The notes: a model not told the origin generated them from the letters alone. Counted from the first letter of the stretch, positions 7,564 to 16,238 are shown. The stretch is DNA of 37,378 nt from an uncultured Actinomycetes bacterium (GCA_937896305.1 CALBND010000098.1:1-37378), one strand, 5' to 3'. Made by a program: numbers and translations.

Positions 7564-7992
7564 ATGAAAGTTATGAGTTTGATCAAAAACAAAAAAGTTA
7601 TAACAATTGATGAGAGTGCAACTTTACTTGAGTTGGTGTCCAAATTTAGTCAGCACAAAGTAGGTGCCTTGGTGGTATCAAAAGACGGAATAGGTTTTAA
7701 AGGCATTGTTTCTGAACGAGACGTTGTTAGAGAAATGCATAAGAACTTCAACAACTTGGCAAGCATAAAAGTGCGAGACATCATGACTACCAATGTCATA
7801 ACCTGCAAAGAAAATGAACAGATCGCAGAGTTGATGGCCATCATGACTAATCAAAAATTTCGACACATTCCAGTAGTTGACGATGCAAATAATTTGATTT
7901 CAATTATTTCCATAGGCGACATTGTGAAGGCGTATGTAGACGAGTTAGAGAATGAGAAAAAAGCTTTGCAAGACTACATAACCACAGGTTGA
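7564..7992 (+). CDS. CBS-domain pair protein, 142 aa
   Basis: A stand-alone tandem CBS (Bateman) module: first CBS at about residues 5-62 (VGALVVSKDGIGFKGIVSERDVV), second at about 72-130 (RDIMTTNVITC ... HIPVVDDANNLISIISIGDIV). Such modules bind adenine nucleotides or NAD-like ligands and often act as regulators. No catalytic domain is attached, so the function is unknown. TAAGGAG stands upstream of the ATG. The gene is separate from truA (89-base gap) and precedes a class IV aminotransferase gene by 42 bases; no functional link is evident. Confidence 0.85.
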   Translation: MKVMSLIKNKKVITIDESATLLELVSKFSQHKVGALVVSKDGIGFKGIVSERDVVREMHKNFNNLASIKVRDIMTTNVITCKENEQIAELMAIMTNQKFRHIPVVDDANNLISIISIGDIVKAYVDELENEKKALQDYITTG

Positions 7993-8034
7993 GAACACAA
8001 GACATGAACACCTGCGCCCCCGAAGACTTTGTAA

Positions 8035-8916
8035 ATGGGCTTAGTAGAGTTGGCCTTAATTTCCAGAGAAAATGGGTGGCCTGTGAACTCCACTAAAGTT
8101 TGGTTAAATGATTCTCTAGTTGATGCCGATAAGGCAACTGTTTCTATTTTTGATCACGGTTTCACCGTTGGCGATGGAGCATTTGAAACATTAAAAGTAA
8201 TTAAAGGTCAACCCGTTGCCCTCACAAGACATGTTGAGAGATTGATTTACTCTCTTGATTGCATAGGTATTGAATTAAATAGTGAAGAGATTTTAAGAAA
8301 AGCAATTAATGAAGTAATAGTTGCCAATAAAGATTTAGGGGATGTGATGCGCATGCGCATCACATATACCTCAGGAGTTGGACCATTAGGTTCTGATCGC
8401 ACTAAAGAAAACTTTACTTTGGTAGTGGCAGTAAGTCCTGAAGCTATTTGGCCAGAAACTGCAATTGTTACAACTGTGGGAGATGCTCGAAACGATAGAA
8501 GTATGTTGGCTGGAGCCAAAACAACTTCGTATGCCCAAAATGCGGCACTACTTAATGTGGCTAAAAAACTAGGTGCACATGAAGCAATCATGCCTAATAC
8601 AAAAGGTGAATTATGTGAAGGAACTGGTTCCAATATTTTTGTGGTCAAAGATGGTCAAGTCTTAACCCCTGCTTTAAGTAGTGGTTGTTTAGGTGGAATT
8701 ACAAGAGCTTTAGTTGTGCAATGGTTTGATGTTAAAGAAGTCAATTTACCAATGTCAGTTTTGACAGATGTTGATGAAGCTTTCTTAACTTCTTCAACCA
8801 GAGATATTCAACCTATTTCTAAAATTGATAATAGAGTTTTGCAAGCACCTGGACCGGTTGCTTCAGATTTACGCAAGAAATTTATAGAAAAACTCGCAGA
8901 AAACTACGACGCCTAG
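8035..8916 (+). CDS. Class IV PLP aminotransferase / aminodeoxychorismate lyase-like, 293 aa
   Basis: Fold-type IV PLP enzyme, the family holding 4-amino-4-deoxychorismate lyase (folate pathway) and branched-chain or D-amino acid aminotransferases. PLP lysine is Lys162 in GAKTTSY. Also present: DHGFTVGDGAFETL at 40-53, the GELCEGTGSNIFVV block and SSGCLGGITR. The overall pattern resembles actinobacterial proteins annotated as PabC. The first 16 residues from ATG 8035 match nothing typical, and homologues start near TKVWLN, so GTG 8083 (274 aa... from residue 17) is an alternative start; neither has a good ribosome binding site. An in-frame TAA just before 8035 sets the limit. Confidence 0.82.
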   Translation: MGLVELALISRENGWPVNSTKVWLNDSLVDADKATVSIFDHGFTVGDGAFETLKVIKGQPVALTRHVERLIYSLDCIGIELNSEEILRKAINEVIVANKDLGDVMRMRITYTSGVGPLGSDRTKENFTLVVAVSPEAIWPETAIVTTVGDARNDRSMLAGAKTTSYAQNAALLNVAKKLGAHEAIMPNTKGELCEGTGSNIFVVKDGQVLTPALSSGCLGGITRALVVQWFDVKEVNLPMSVLTDVDEAFLTSSTRDIQPISKIDNRVLQAPGPVASDLRKKFIEKLAENYDA

Positions 8917-9190
8917 TTTTTCAGTAATTTTGCTAGAAAATCATTTTGTCTTCAGAATGTCCAAAATCGAGCTTTTTCATATTCAGATCCAGGGGTTTGT
9001 GCTCAATAATCAGCTAACGCCCAAAATTGGTCTTTTTTTCTTCCCAGAATCCAGATTCTTGAGGGCAAACTGGGGAGGGATTTGTCCATTTTGAGCCAGA
9101 CCCTCGGTGTGACTCAAGACCAACACCAGAGGTAATCTAGGACTTCGAGCAAGTTAGTACCAAATAGCCCCAAAAGGATGAATCAAACTC
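8917..9190 (+). other. Intergenic region upstream of rplM with probable promoter
   Basis: This 274-base stretch is the longest gene-free gap in the window. It holds T-tracts (near 8971 and 9032-9039), a small hairpin GAATC/GATTC at 9047-9058, and a possible rplM promoter: TGTGAC (9108-9113) and TAATCT (9133-9138) separated by 19 bases. The two T-tract segments look alike (CCAAAAT then TTTTTC-like runs), which may be decayed terminator sequence after the aminotransferase gene. No coding potential was recognised. Confidence 0.4.
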
Positions 9191-9643
9191 GTGCGTACAT
9201 TTAGCCCAAAAGCTTCCGATGTAACTCGTCAATGGCACATTATTGATGCCAACGATGTTCCACTAGGTCGCATTGCCTCAGCTGCAGCCATACTTTTGCG
9301 CGGCAAACACAAAACAATTTTTGCACCACACGTTGACACAGGCGATTTTGTAATCGTTATTAATGCTGGCAAAGTTTCTCTTTCTGGATCAAAGCGTCAA
9401 CAAAAAGAAGCTTTCTCATACTCAGGTTTTCCAGGCGGTATGACTGCTATTGGTTACGACAAATTATTAGAAACAAACCCACAACGCGCAATTGAAATTG
9501 CAGTTAAAGGAATGTTGCCTCACAACAAACTTGGTCGTCAAATGATCAAGAAATTAAAAGTTTATGCAGATGGTAACCATCCCCATGTTGCACAAGGTCC
9601 AAAGCCTTACGAAATTAAACAAATCAAGCAAGTTGCTAACTAA
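9191..9643 (+). CDS. rplM: Ribosomal protein uL13, 150 aa
   Basis: Early-assembly 50S protein. It starts MRTFSPKASDVTRQWHIIDANDVPLGR, as actinobacterial L13 does, and contains LRGKHK, then the FSYSGFPGG segment, AVKGMLPHNKLGRQM and LKVYADGNHPH. Length 150 is normal. The start is GTG 9191; AAAAGGA lies about 12 bases upstream, a wide spacing, while an ATG at 9178 is out of frame. It forms an operon with rpsI, 12 bases downstream. Confidence 0.97.
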   Translation: MRTFSPKASDVTRQWHIIDANDVPLGRIASAAAILLRGKHKTIFAPHVDTGDFVIVINAGKVSLSGSKRQQKEAFSYSGFPGGMTAIGYDKLLETNPQRAIEIAVKGMLPHNKLGRQMIKKLKVYADGNHPHVAQGPKPYEIKQIKQVAN

Positions 9644-9655
9644 AAGGAAAATATC

Positions 9656-10114
9656 TTGAGCGAATCAGAAAACTACGTATCTTCAGAATCACCAAAAGCC
9701 GCAATTAATTTAAAGCCAGGAAAAGTTGGCCCAAGTGCTGGTACCGGTAGAAGAAAAGAAGCTATTGCTCGCGTAAGAATTGTTCCAGGCAACGGTAAGT
9801 TTATTGTTAACGGTAAAGAATTAGCTGTTTATTTCCCAAACAAATTACATCAACAATTGGTAAATGATCCATTTAAAGTTTTGGGAATTGAAAAAACTTA
9901 TGATGTTATTTCTCATATTGTTGGCGGAGGATCAAGTGGACAAGCTGGTGCTCTTCGTTTAGGAATTGCTAGAGCATTAAATGAAATTGATCGTGACGCA
10001 AACAGACCTACTTTGAAAAAAGCTGGCTTCTTAACTCGTGATCCAAGAGTTATTGAACGTAAAAAAGCTGGTTTGAAGAAAGCGCGTAAGCGTTCACAAT
10101 ACAGTAAGCGCTAA
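9656..10114 (+). CDS. rpsI: Ribosomal protein uS9, 152 aa
   Basis: 30S head protein whose basic C-terminus reaches the P-site tRNA. The core is AGTGRRKEAIARVRIVPGNG, then GGGSSGQAGALRLGIARAL, ending with KKARKRSQYSKR. A 28-residue N-terminal extension is present, as in other actinobacteria. The start is TTG at 9656 with AAAAGGAAAA at 9642-9651. It is followed by glmM after 3 bases, so the three genes are likely one transcript. Confidence 0.97.
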   Translation: MSESENYVSSESPKAAINLKPGKVGPSAGTGRRKEAIARVRIVPGNGKFIVNGKELAVYFPNKLHQQLVNDPFKVLGIEKTYDVISHIVGGGSSGQAGALRLGIARALNEIDRDANRPTLKKAGFLTRDPRVIERKKAGLKKARKRSQYSKR

Positions 10115-10117
10115 TTT

Positions 10118-11452
10118 GTGGGCCGATTATTCGGCACCGATGGTGTGCGTGGAGTTGCTAATAAAGATTTAACTCCCGAATTAGTTTTTTCCCTTGGTAA
10201 AGCTGCCTCCTTAGTTATTGCTCAACAACACGGCTCAGGTAAAGCAAAAGCTGTTGTGGGTAGAGATCCAAGAGCTTCAGGTGAAATGTTAGAAGCAGCC
10301 TTAATCGCAGGTTTGGCCACAACTGGAGTAGAAGTTTTAAAAGTTGGAGTCCTCCCAACACCAGCAATTGCTTATTTAACTCAATATTATTCTGCTGATT
10401 TAGGTGTAGTTTTATCTGCTTCGCATAATGTGTTTTCAGATAACGGCGTTAAATTCTTTTCCAAAGATGGCAAAAAATTACCTGATACCACAGAAGATGA
10501 AATAGAAAAAAACCTAGAAACAATTGTGCCCCATCCAACGGGCAGTGAGATTGGAAGAGTCAAAGAAATGGCAGATGCCTATGAGGCATACCTGCATCAT
10601 TTATTAGAAACTATCCCCACAGGATCCTTGAAGGGATTAAAAATTGCAGTTGATTGCGCCAATGGCGCAGCCTCAGAATCAGCACCTGATTTATATCAAA
10701 GAGCAGGAGCAGATGTAATTGCAATTCATAATGCTCCCGATGGCATAAATATTAATGACAATTGTGGTTCAACTCATCTTGAATCATTAATAGAAACAGT
10801 TAAGAAAAATAAATGTGATTTAGGCATCGCTCACGATGGTGATGCCGATAGATGTTTAGCAATTGATTCTCAAGGAAACATTATTGATGGTGATCACATT
10901 TTAGCTATCTTGGCAAACGATTTTAAGAACTCTGGCAATTTAAACAATGACACAGTTGTTTCAACTGTGATGGCAAATCTTGGATTTAAATTAGCTATGC
11001 AATCATCAAAAATATCTGTGATCCAAACAGCAGTAGGAGATAGATATGTCTTAGAAGCAATGGAAGAAAACAATTTTGTTTTAGGTGGGGAACAATCAGG
11101 ACATGTGATTATGCGCAATCACTCCACAACTGGAGATGGTTTATTAACTGCGCTACAGCTAATGAATGCTGTTGTTAATTCAAATAGAACATTAGGTGAA
11201 TTAGCTGGTGTTGTTACTAAGTTTCCTCAAGTATTGATAAATGTTTCAGGTGTAGATAGAGCAAAAATAGATAACCCTATTTTGCAAGAAGAAGTTCAAA
11301 AGATAGAAAAAACTTTAGCTGATAAGGGAAGAGTGTTATTGCGTTCCAGTGGAACTGAACCATTAATCAGAGTTATGGTTGAAGCAGAAACTGCCCAACA
11401 AGCACAAGAAATAGCTGAAGCTTTAGCTGCAGTGGTTAAAAAAACCTGTTAA
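10118..11452 (+). CDS. glmM: Phosphoglucosamine mutase, 444 aa
   Basis: Converts glucosamine 6-phosphate to glucosamine 1-phosphate for UDP-GlcNAc and peptidoglycan synthesis. It has the four phosphohexomutase elements: phosphoserine loop with Ser102 in SASHN (101-104 region), metal loop DGDADR at 240-245, sugar loop GEQSGH at 324-329, and phosphate loop SSGTEP near the C-terminus. Start is GTG 10118, directly after rpsI. glmS, the enzyme of the preceding step, lies 1.4 kb downstream. Its last four bases overlap the convergent tetR-type gene and no terminator is visible between them. Confidence 0.97.
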   Translation: MGRLFGTDGVRGVANKDLTPELVFSLGKAASLVIAQQHGSGKAKAVVGRDPRASGEMLEAALIAGLATTGVEVLKVGVLPTPAIAYLTQYYSADLGVVLSASHNVFSDNGVKFFSKDGKKLPDTTEDEIEKNLETIVPHPTGSEIGRVKEMADAYEAYLHHLLETIPTGSLKGLKIAVDCANGAASESAPDLYQRAGADVIAIHNAPDGININDNCGSTHLESLIETVKKNKCDLGIAHDGDADRCLAIDSQGNIIDGDHILAILANDFKNSGNLNNDTVVSTVMANLGFKLAMQSSKISVIQTAVGDRYVLEAMEENNFVLGGEQSGHVIMRNHSTTGDGLLTALQLMNAVVNSNRTLGELAGVVTKFPQVLINVSGVDRAKIDNPILQEEVQKIEKTLADKGRVLLRSSGTEPLIRVMVEAETAQQAQEIAEALAAVVKKTC

Positions 11453-12048
11453 ACCAGTAACACCTTTAAAAGAATTTCATCAATTAAACTTACCCATTTA
11501 TCTTCATCAATTCGGTTAGGATTAATGTCATCCACAATTTTTCCTAAGGTGTAGGCCTGGATAAAGACTGCAAGCACTTGAGGATCTAAATCTTTTCTGA
11601 TGAATTCTTTTTCAATTGCTTCACGAATAATATCGGTTAAAGCAGTTGTTAGTCTTGTCTGTTCAACTGATAAAGCTTTATGAAATCTTTCATTATCTAG
11701 AGTTAAACTGATGGTCTCAGTTCTTTCAAGTCTTCTACTTGATTGTGAAAAATTTTGAGTCGAGACTGTAACTTCATGTAGAGCTTTTACTGCATCTTCT
11801 TTAGTTTTTGAACTGGCAATCAAGTTGCTAATTATTTCAATTGATGAATCAACCCATCGGGAAAACTTCACAATTCGAACAGTTTCGATTAGGTGATTGA
11901 AGTCTTCAAAATGGTGGTAAAGAGATCCCTTGGTTATACCTGATGTTTCCAAAACCATCTCAGAGGTAATTGAGCGAAAGTTATTGGTTTTTAAAAGTTC
12001 CAAATAAGTCTGGATTAACTTTTCCTTGGTGGGGTGCAGAATCGCCAT
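11449..12048 (-). CDS. TetR/AcrR family transcriptional regulator, 199 aa
   Basis: The N-terminal helix-turn-helix domain (about 1-55) has the TetR pattern ITSEMVLETSGITKGSLYHHFEDF. The remaining 145 residues are the ligand-binding and dimerisation part, which gives no ligand clue. Length is typical. A perfect 14-bp palindrome overlaps its own probable -10 box just upstream, so autoregulation is likely. The ATG is at 12048 with no obvious Shine-Dalgarno; the TAAACT -10 lies only 7 bases upstream, so the mRNA may be leaderless. The regulated targets are unknown. Its 3' end overlaps glmM tail-to-tail by 4 bases. Confidence 0.9.
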   Translation of the reverse strand: MAILHPTKEKLIQTYLELLKTNNFRSITSEMVLETSGITKGSLYHHFEDFNHLIETVRIVKFSRWVDSSIEIISNLIASSKTKEDAVKALHEVTVSTQNFSQSSRRLERTETISLTLDNERFHKALSVEQTRLTTALTDIIREAIEKEFIRKDLDPQVLAVFIQAYTLGKIVDDINPNRIDEDKWVSLIDEILLKVLLV

Positions 12049-12050
12049 AA

Positions 12051-12064
12051 AGTTAAGTTTAACT
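12051..12064. promoter_or_regulatory. Candidate TetR autoregulatory operator
   Basis: Perfect palindrome AGTTAAGTTTAACT (6-bp arms, 2-base centre) begins 2 bases upstream of the TetR start codon. It contains TAAACT read on the minus strand (12056-12061), a plausible -10, with a weak TGACAC -35 about 18 bases further up. Placement over a promoter is the standard arrangement for TetR self-repression; the assignment is inferred. Confidence 0.5.
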
Positions 12065-12105
12065 GATGACTCCAGCCACGTGTCAGGGAGATAAGTGTTA
12101 TGTGA

Positions 12106-12789
12106 TTATTTACTTATAACATCTAGAAACCAACTAGTTTTATTTGTTGGTTTTATTAATTCACATTTAAATTCTTTGCTGAGTAGTTTCTGTAATTCTT
12201 GAGCTGTTTTTGGCACCTTAGATTGCTTGACTAAAAAGTTTGCTACTTCACCTCTAGTTTTCTTAGACATATGTGTCACCACAGATTTTTTACCATTTTT
12301 TATAATAAAAACTCTGATTCCAACAGTTTTATTTAAATCTGGAACCCAAACTCCTTGATAAGTAGAAGATCTGCAATCAATAATCAAAGGGGTTTTAATT
12401 TTTTCTAAAGCTGTTGGAATTACTTGTTTCCACAAAGCATTAAGAGATCCTATTTTTGGTAACGATTTGGCCATATCAAGTTTGTAGGTTGGAATTTTAT
12501 CTAACAATTGCACAGCTCCAAAAACTGCAGAAATGATCACAATATTTTTTTCAGCTCTTTTTTTGCTGGCAGTATTTAGATTTAAATAATCAAGTGCTTG
12601 ATACAAGACACCTGAATAAACATTTATGGCTTTATCACTTGCAGCTTTGAGTATCTTTGAGCCAAGTGCGTTTAAGACTTGTTTCCTGGTAGTAGTTAAT
12701 TCTTTGGCAAAGGAAAGGGAGGCAAGTGAGACCGGTTTGCCCTTTTGAATAAGGTTTTTTCCTTCACTGGGAGGCAACAAGATAAGCAC
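12106..12789 (-). CDS. yaaA: YaaA family peroxide-stress protein (DUF328/UPF0246), 227 aa
   Basis: The N-terminus MLILLPPSEGK is the signature of the YaaA family; further family blocks are YSGVLYQALDYL, IIISAVFGAVQLLDKIPTYKLDM (interrupted here by a few substitutions) and IDCRSSTYQGVW. In E. coli YaaA lowers free iron during hydrogen peroxide stress and binds DNA. The role here is by homology. GTG start at 12789, 47 bases from the divergent glmS. tetR lies 57 bases downstream on the same strand. A catalase-peroxidase gene is 6 kb away, with no direct link. Confidence 0.88.
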   Translation of the reverse strand: MLILLPPSEGKNLIQKGKPVSLASLSFAKELTTTRKQVLNALGSKILKAASDKAINVYSGVLYQALDYLNLNTASKKRAEKNIVIISAVFGAVQLLDKIPTYKLDMAKSLPKIGSLNALWKQVIPTALEKIKTPLIIDCRSSTYQGVWVPDLNKTVGIRVFIIKNGKKSVVTHMSKKTRGEVANFLVKQSKVPKTAQELQKLLSKEFKCELIKPTNKTSWFLDVISK

Positions 12790-12821
12790 AGATAGCAGAC
12801 TACTTCAAAACTTCTTTCCCC

Positions 12822-12827
12822 TAGACT
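12822..12827 (+). promoter_or_regulatory. -10 box suggesting a leaderless glmS mRNA
   Basis: TAGACT ends 9 bases before the glmS ATG, so the expected transcription start falls on or next to the start codon. No Shine-Dalgarno sequence precedes the ATG, which agrees with leaderless translation, common in actinobacteria. No clear -35 is seen. Confidence 0.5.
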
Positions 12828-12836
12828 CAAAGCACA

Positions 12837-14687
12837 ATGTGTGGAATTGTTGGATACGTCGGAGACAAGCAAGCCTTAGCCGTAGTGGTTGAGGGGCTTC
12901 GTCGTCTTGAGTATCGCGGTTATGACTCTGCTGGTGTTGCAGTTGTGCAAGATCACAAACTCGAGGTTAGAAAAAAAGCTGGCAAACTTGTTAATTTAGA
13001 AACTCTTTTAGGAACAGATCCTTTACCAAATTCCACAACTGGAATAGGTCACACTCGTTGGGCAACCCACGGTATCCCTAATGATGCAAATGCTCATCCG
13101 CACACAGATGTTGCAAACGAAATAGCAGTTATTCATAACGGAATTATTGAAAACTTTGCAGAATTAAGAAAAGAATTACAAAACAATGGCATTAAATTAA
13201 GCAGTGACACAGATACTGAAGTTGTAGCACATTTACTTAGTTTTGAATATCCTAAATCAAATAATGACTTAGCAGAAAGTATGCGAAAAGTAGTTCGTAA
13301 ACTAAAAGGTGCTTTTACGTTAGTAGCAGTTCATGCCCAACAACCAGATGTCGTAGTTGGAGCAAGAAGAAACTCACCTCTTGTGGTTGGACGAGGTGAA
13401 GGGGAAAACTTTTTAGCTTCAGATGTTGCTGCATTCATTTCTCATACCAAAAACGCTATTGAATTAGGTCAAGATCAAGTTGTGGAATTAAAAAAAGACA
13501 AAATAACAATTACAGACTTTGAAGGCAAGCCTGCGCAAACTAAAGAATTTGTTGTGAACTGGGATGCCCAAGCTGCTGAAAAAGGTGGCTTTGATCTATT
13601 TATGTTAAAAGAGATATTTGAACAACCAAAAGCAGTTGCTGAAACTTTAGTTGGTCGTTTAAGTGATGATGGCAAAGTAACTTTAGAAGAAATGAAATTA
13701 AGTGCTGCTGAAATTAAAAAGTTTGAAAAAATAATCTTTGTAGCTTGCGGCACTGCTTATCATTCAGGCCTAATTGGTAAATATGCCATGGAGCGCTGGG
13801 CCAGAATTCCATGCGAAGTTGAAGTTGCCAGTGAATTTAGATACCGTGATCCAATTTTGAATGACAAAACTTTAATTGTGGCTATTTCTCAAAGCGGTGA
13901 AACCATGGACACACTTATGGCCATAAGGCATGCAAAATCTCAAGGGGCAAAAGTTTTAGCAATCTGTAACACTCAAGGATCAACTATTCCTCGTGAATCA
14001 GATGCAGTTTTATATACCCGTGGGGGACCTGAAATTGCTGTTGCTTCCACAAAAGCATTCTTAACCCAAGTAGTTGCTGTTGAAATGCTTTCTCTTTATT
14101 TTGCTCAATTAAGACTTGATAAACCAACTACAGAAATTAAACAAGTAATGACGGAATTAGCTGACATTTCTTACAAAATAGATGTAGTACTTGACACCAC
14201 AGAAGCGGTAAATGATTTAGCTAAAAAATATGTGAACGCAAACAGTGTGCTATTTATTGGTCGACATGTAGGTTTTCCAATAGCACTAGAAGGTGCTTTA
14301 AAATTAAAAGAACTTGCCTATATGCACGCTGAAGGATTTGCAGCTGGAGAATTAAAACATGGACCAATAGCTTTAATTGAAGATGGCATCCCAGTGGTGG
14401 TAATTGTGCCAAGTGTGAGAGTAGAAAAAGAATTACACGAAAAAGTTGTCAGCAATATTCAAGAAATAAGAGCAAGGGGAGCCAAAACAATATTGATTGT
14501 GGAAGAAGAAGATGATTCGGTTCTTGATTTTGCAGATCACATCATCCGGATTCCTCAAACCAGCTCACTTTTGCAACCTTTGGTGGCAACTGTTCCTTTA
14601 CAAGTATTTTCCTGCGCACTGGCCACACTGAAAGGCCACGATGTTGACCAACCCCGTAATCTGGCTAAATCGGTAACAGTTGAGTAG
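12837..14687 (+). CDS. glmS: Glutamine-fructose-6-phosphate aminotransferase, 616 aa
   Basis: Makes glucosamine 6-phosphate from fructose 6-phosphate and glutamine, the entry to UDP-GlcNAc synthesis. The N-terminal glutaminase domain begins MCGIVGYVGD, with Cys2 becoming the nucleophile after Met removal, and includes GHTRWATHG. Two SIS sugar-isomerase domains follow (about 290-430 and 460-600): VACGTAYHSGLIGKY, SQSGETMDTL, and the closing DQPRNLAKSVTVE. Length is standard. No glmS ribozyme is seen upstream, and the tight TAGACT-9-ATG spacing leaves no room for one. acpS follows by 15 bases. Confidence 0.98.
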   Translation: MCGIVGYVGDKQALAVVVEGLRRLEYRGYDSAGVAVVQDHKLEVRKKAGKLVNLETLLGTDPLPNSTTGIGHTRWATHGIPNDANAHPHTDVANEIAVIHNGIIENFAELRKELQNNGIKLSSDTDTEVVAHLLSFEYPKSNNDLAESMRKVVRKLKGAFTLVAVHAQQPDVVVGARRNSPLVVGRGEGENFLASDVAAFISHTKNAIELGQDQVVELKKDKITITDFEGKPAQTKEFVVNWDAQAAEKGGFDLFMLKEIFEQPKAVAETLVGRLSDDGKVTLEEMKLSAAEIKKFEKIIFVACGTAYHSGLIGKYAMERWARIPCEVEVASEFRYRDPILNDKTLIVAISQSGETMDTLMAIRHAKSQGAKVLAICNTQGSTIPRESDAVLYTRGGPEIAVASTKAFLTQVVAVEMLSLYFAQLRLDKPTTEIKQVMTELADISYKIDVVLDTTEAVNDLAKKYVNANSVLFIGRHVGFPIALEGALKLKELAYMHAEGFAAGELKHGPIALIEDGIPVVVIVPSVRVEKELHEKVVSNIQEIRARGAKTILIVEEEDDSVLDFADHIIRIPQTSSLLQPLVATVPLQVFSCALATLKGHDVDQPRNLAKSVTVE

Positions 14688-14702
14688 TGAGGAAATAGTT
14701 AA

Positions 14703-15074
14703 ATGATCATAGGTATCGGTGTTGATGTTGTTGACACTCCTCGTTTTCAAGGATCTCTCATTAGAACTCCTGGATTATCAAATCGTTTGTTTACCGAAAG
14801 AGAAATTGCTACACCCGGAGGAAAAGGTGAAAACGCAGTTTCCTTAGCTGCCAGATTTGCTGCCAAAGAAGCAGTCGCAAAAGCTTTAGGTGCACCAGCT
14901 GGTTTAAGTTGGCAAGATTGCGAAATATTAATTGGCCAACGTGGCAAACCATATTTAGAAATATCTGGCACAGTTTTAGCTGAAGCTAAAAATCAAGGAA
15001 TTACTAATTGGCATTTATCACTTTCTCATGATGGAAATATTGCAACTGCTTTCGTTATTGCTGAAAAGCAATAA
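14703..15074 (+). CDS. acpS: Holo-[acyl-carrier-protein] synthase, 123 aa
   Basis: Transfers 4'-phosphopantetheine from CoA to acyl carrier protein. The N-terminal IIGIGVDVVDTPRF carries the metal-binding Asp, and ARFAAKEAVAKALG carries the catalytic Glu/Lys motif (family pattern FA-KEA--KA-G), followed by WQDCEIL. The C-terminal half has HLSLSHDGNIATAFVI. Length is typical. GAGG lies 13 bases before the ATG. It sits between glmS and alr; in many actinobacteria a NAD(P)H-hydrate epimerase/dehydratase gene occupies the gap to alr, but it is missing here. Confidence 0.96.
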   Translation: MIIGIGVDVVDTPRFQGSLIRTPGLSNRLFTEREIATPGGKGENAVSLAARFAAKEAVAKALGAPAGLSWQDCEILIGQRGKPYLEISGTVLAEAKNQGITNWHLSLSHDGNIATAFVIAEKQ

Positions 15075-15093
15075 ATTAGACGTAGGAATATAA

Positions 15094-16224
15094 ATGTCTA
15101 ATTTGCGTGGTGCCTATATTGATTTAGCAGCCATCAGAGAAAACGTCACAGTCTTACAAGATTTAGCAAAAAATTCTGAAGTTATGGCAGTAGTTAAAGC
15201 CGATGCCTATGGTCATGGACTAATTCCCACAGCAAAAGCAGCCAGACAAGGTGGGGCAAATTGGCTGGGCACCGCCCTTTTAGAAGAAGCAATTGAATTA
15301 AGAAAAGCTGGAGATCAAGGAAAAATTCTTACCTGGCTTGGATCTCCCAATGATCAGTGGGAAAAATGTGTTGATTTAGGAATCGATGTTTCTGTTTCCT
15401 CTATGGAAATAGCTGTATCAGTAATTGCAGGTGCCAAAAAATGTGGCAAAACTGCTCAAGTGCACATAAAAGTTGACACCGGTTTAGGAAGAAATGGAGT
15501 TAGTCCAAAAGACTTACCCGAACTGCTTGATTACTTATTAGATGCAAAAGCCCAAGGTTTAATAGAAATAGTGGCAGTCTGGACACACTTTGCACTAGCA
15601 GATGCTCCAAGTAGTCCAACCATCATGAAACAACTGGAAGTACTTGATGAAAGTTTTAAATATATTTCTTCTAAGGGAATTAGAAACTTAATGAAACATG
15701 CTGCCAATAGTGCAGCAACACTTACTGCACCTCACACACATTTTGATTTAGTAAGACCAGGTATTGCCGTTTATGGAATCACTCCTGGTGGCGAAGTTGG
15801 ACCAGCTTCAGAATTTGGTTTAAGACCAGCAATGACTTTAAAAGCAGAAGTAGCTTTAGTTAAAGAATTACCTAAAGGACATGGTATTTCTTATGGGTCA
15901 GAATATGTCACAAGTAAAGACACCAAAATTGCTTTAATTCCACTTGGTTATGCAGATGGGGTTCCTCGAATCGCAGGAAATAAAGGTGTGGTTTTAGCTA
16001 ATGGTAAAACTTTTAATGTTGCAGGACGAATCTGTATGGATCAATTTATGATCGATATTGACGATCTAGATTTACAAGCAGGAGATGAAGTAATACTTTT
16101 TGGTGATCCTGCAAAAAATCATCCCGATGTTGAACAATGGGCAAAAGCTTCTCAAAGTATTGGATATGAAATTATTACCCGACTTGGACCACGAGTTCCT
16201 CGTATATATTTAAACGAAATTTAG
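15094..16224 (+). CDS. alr: Alanine racemase, 376 aa
   Basis: PLP-dependent fold-type III enzyme interconverting L- and D-alanine for peptidoglycan. PLP lysine Lys35 is in AVVKADAYGHG; the second catalytic base Tyr267 is in GISYGSEY. The VDTGLGRNG motif at 128-135, the HAANSAA segment and the CMDQFMIDI block in the C-terminal beta domain are present. Length matches the family. GTAGGAA precedes the ATG. It is followed at 14 bases by tsaE, as in other actinobacteria. Confidence 0.97.
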   Translation: MSNLRGAYIDLAAIRENVTVLQDLAKNSEVMAVVKADAYGHGLIPTAKAARQGGANWLGTALLEEAIELRKAGDQGKILTWLGSPNDQWEKCVDLGIDVSVSSMEIAVSVIAGAKKCGKTAQVHIKVDTGLGRNGVSPKDLPELLDYLLDAKAQGLIEIVAVWTHFALADAPSSPTIMKQLEVLDESFKYISSKGIRNLMKHAANSAATLTAPHTHFDLVRPGIAVYGITPGGEVGPASEFGLRPAMTLKAEVALVKELPKGHGISYGSEYVTSKDTKIALIPLGYADGVPRIAGNKGVVLANGKTFNVAGRICMDQFMIDIDDLDLQAGDEVILFGDPAKNHPDVEQWAKASQSIGYEIITRLGPRVPRIYLNEI

Positions 16225-16238
16225 AAATCACTTAGTTT

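Noticed and set aside
8004..8096. A 30-codon frame starting at ATG 8004, upstream of the class IV aminotransferase
   Set aside because: No ribosome binding site, no recognisable product, and it overlaps the aminotransferase gene in another frame.
9021..9040. Terminator at CCAAAATTGG followed by T residues, after the aminotransferase gene
   Set aside because: The stem is only four pairs with no real loop; too weak to call.
12790..12836. A glmS ribozyme
   Set aside because: The space upstream of glmS is 47 bases and contains its -10 box; no ribozyme can fit.
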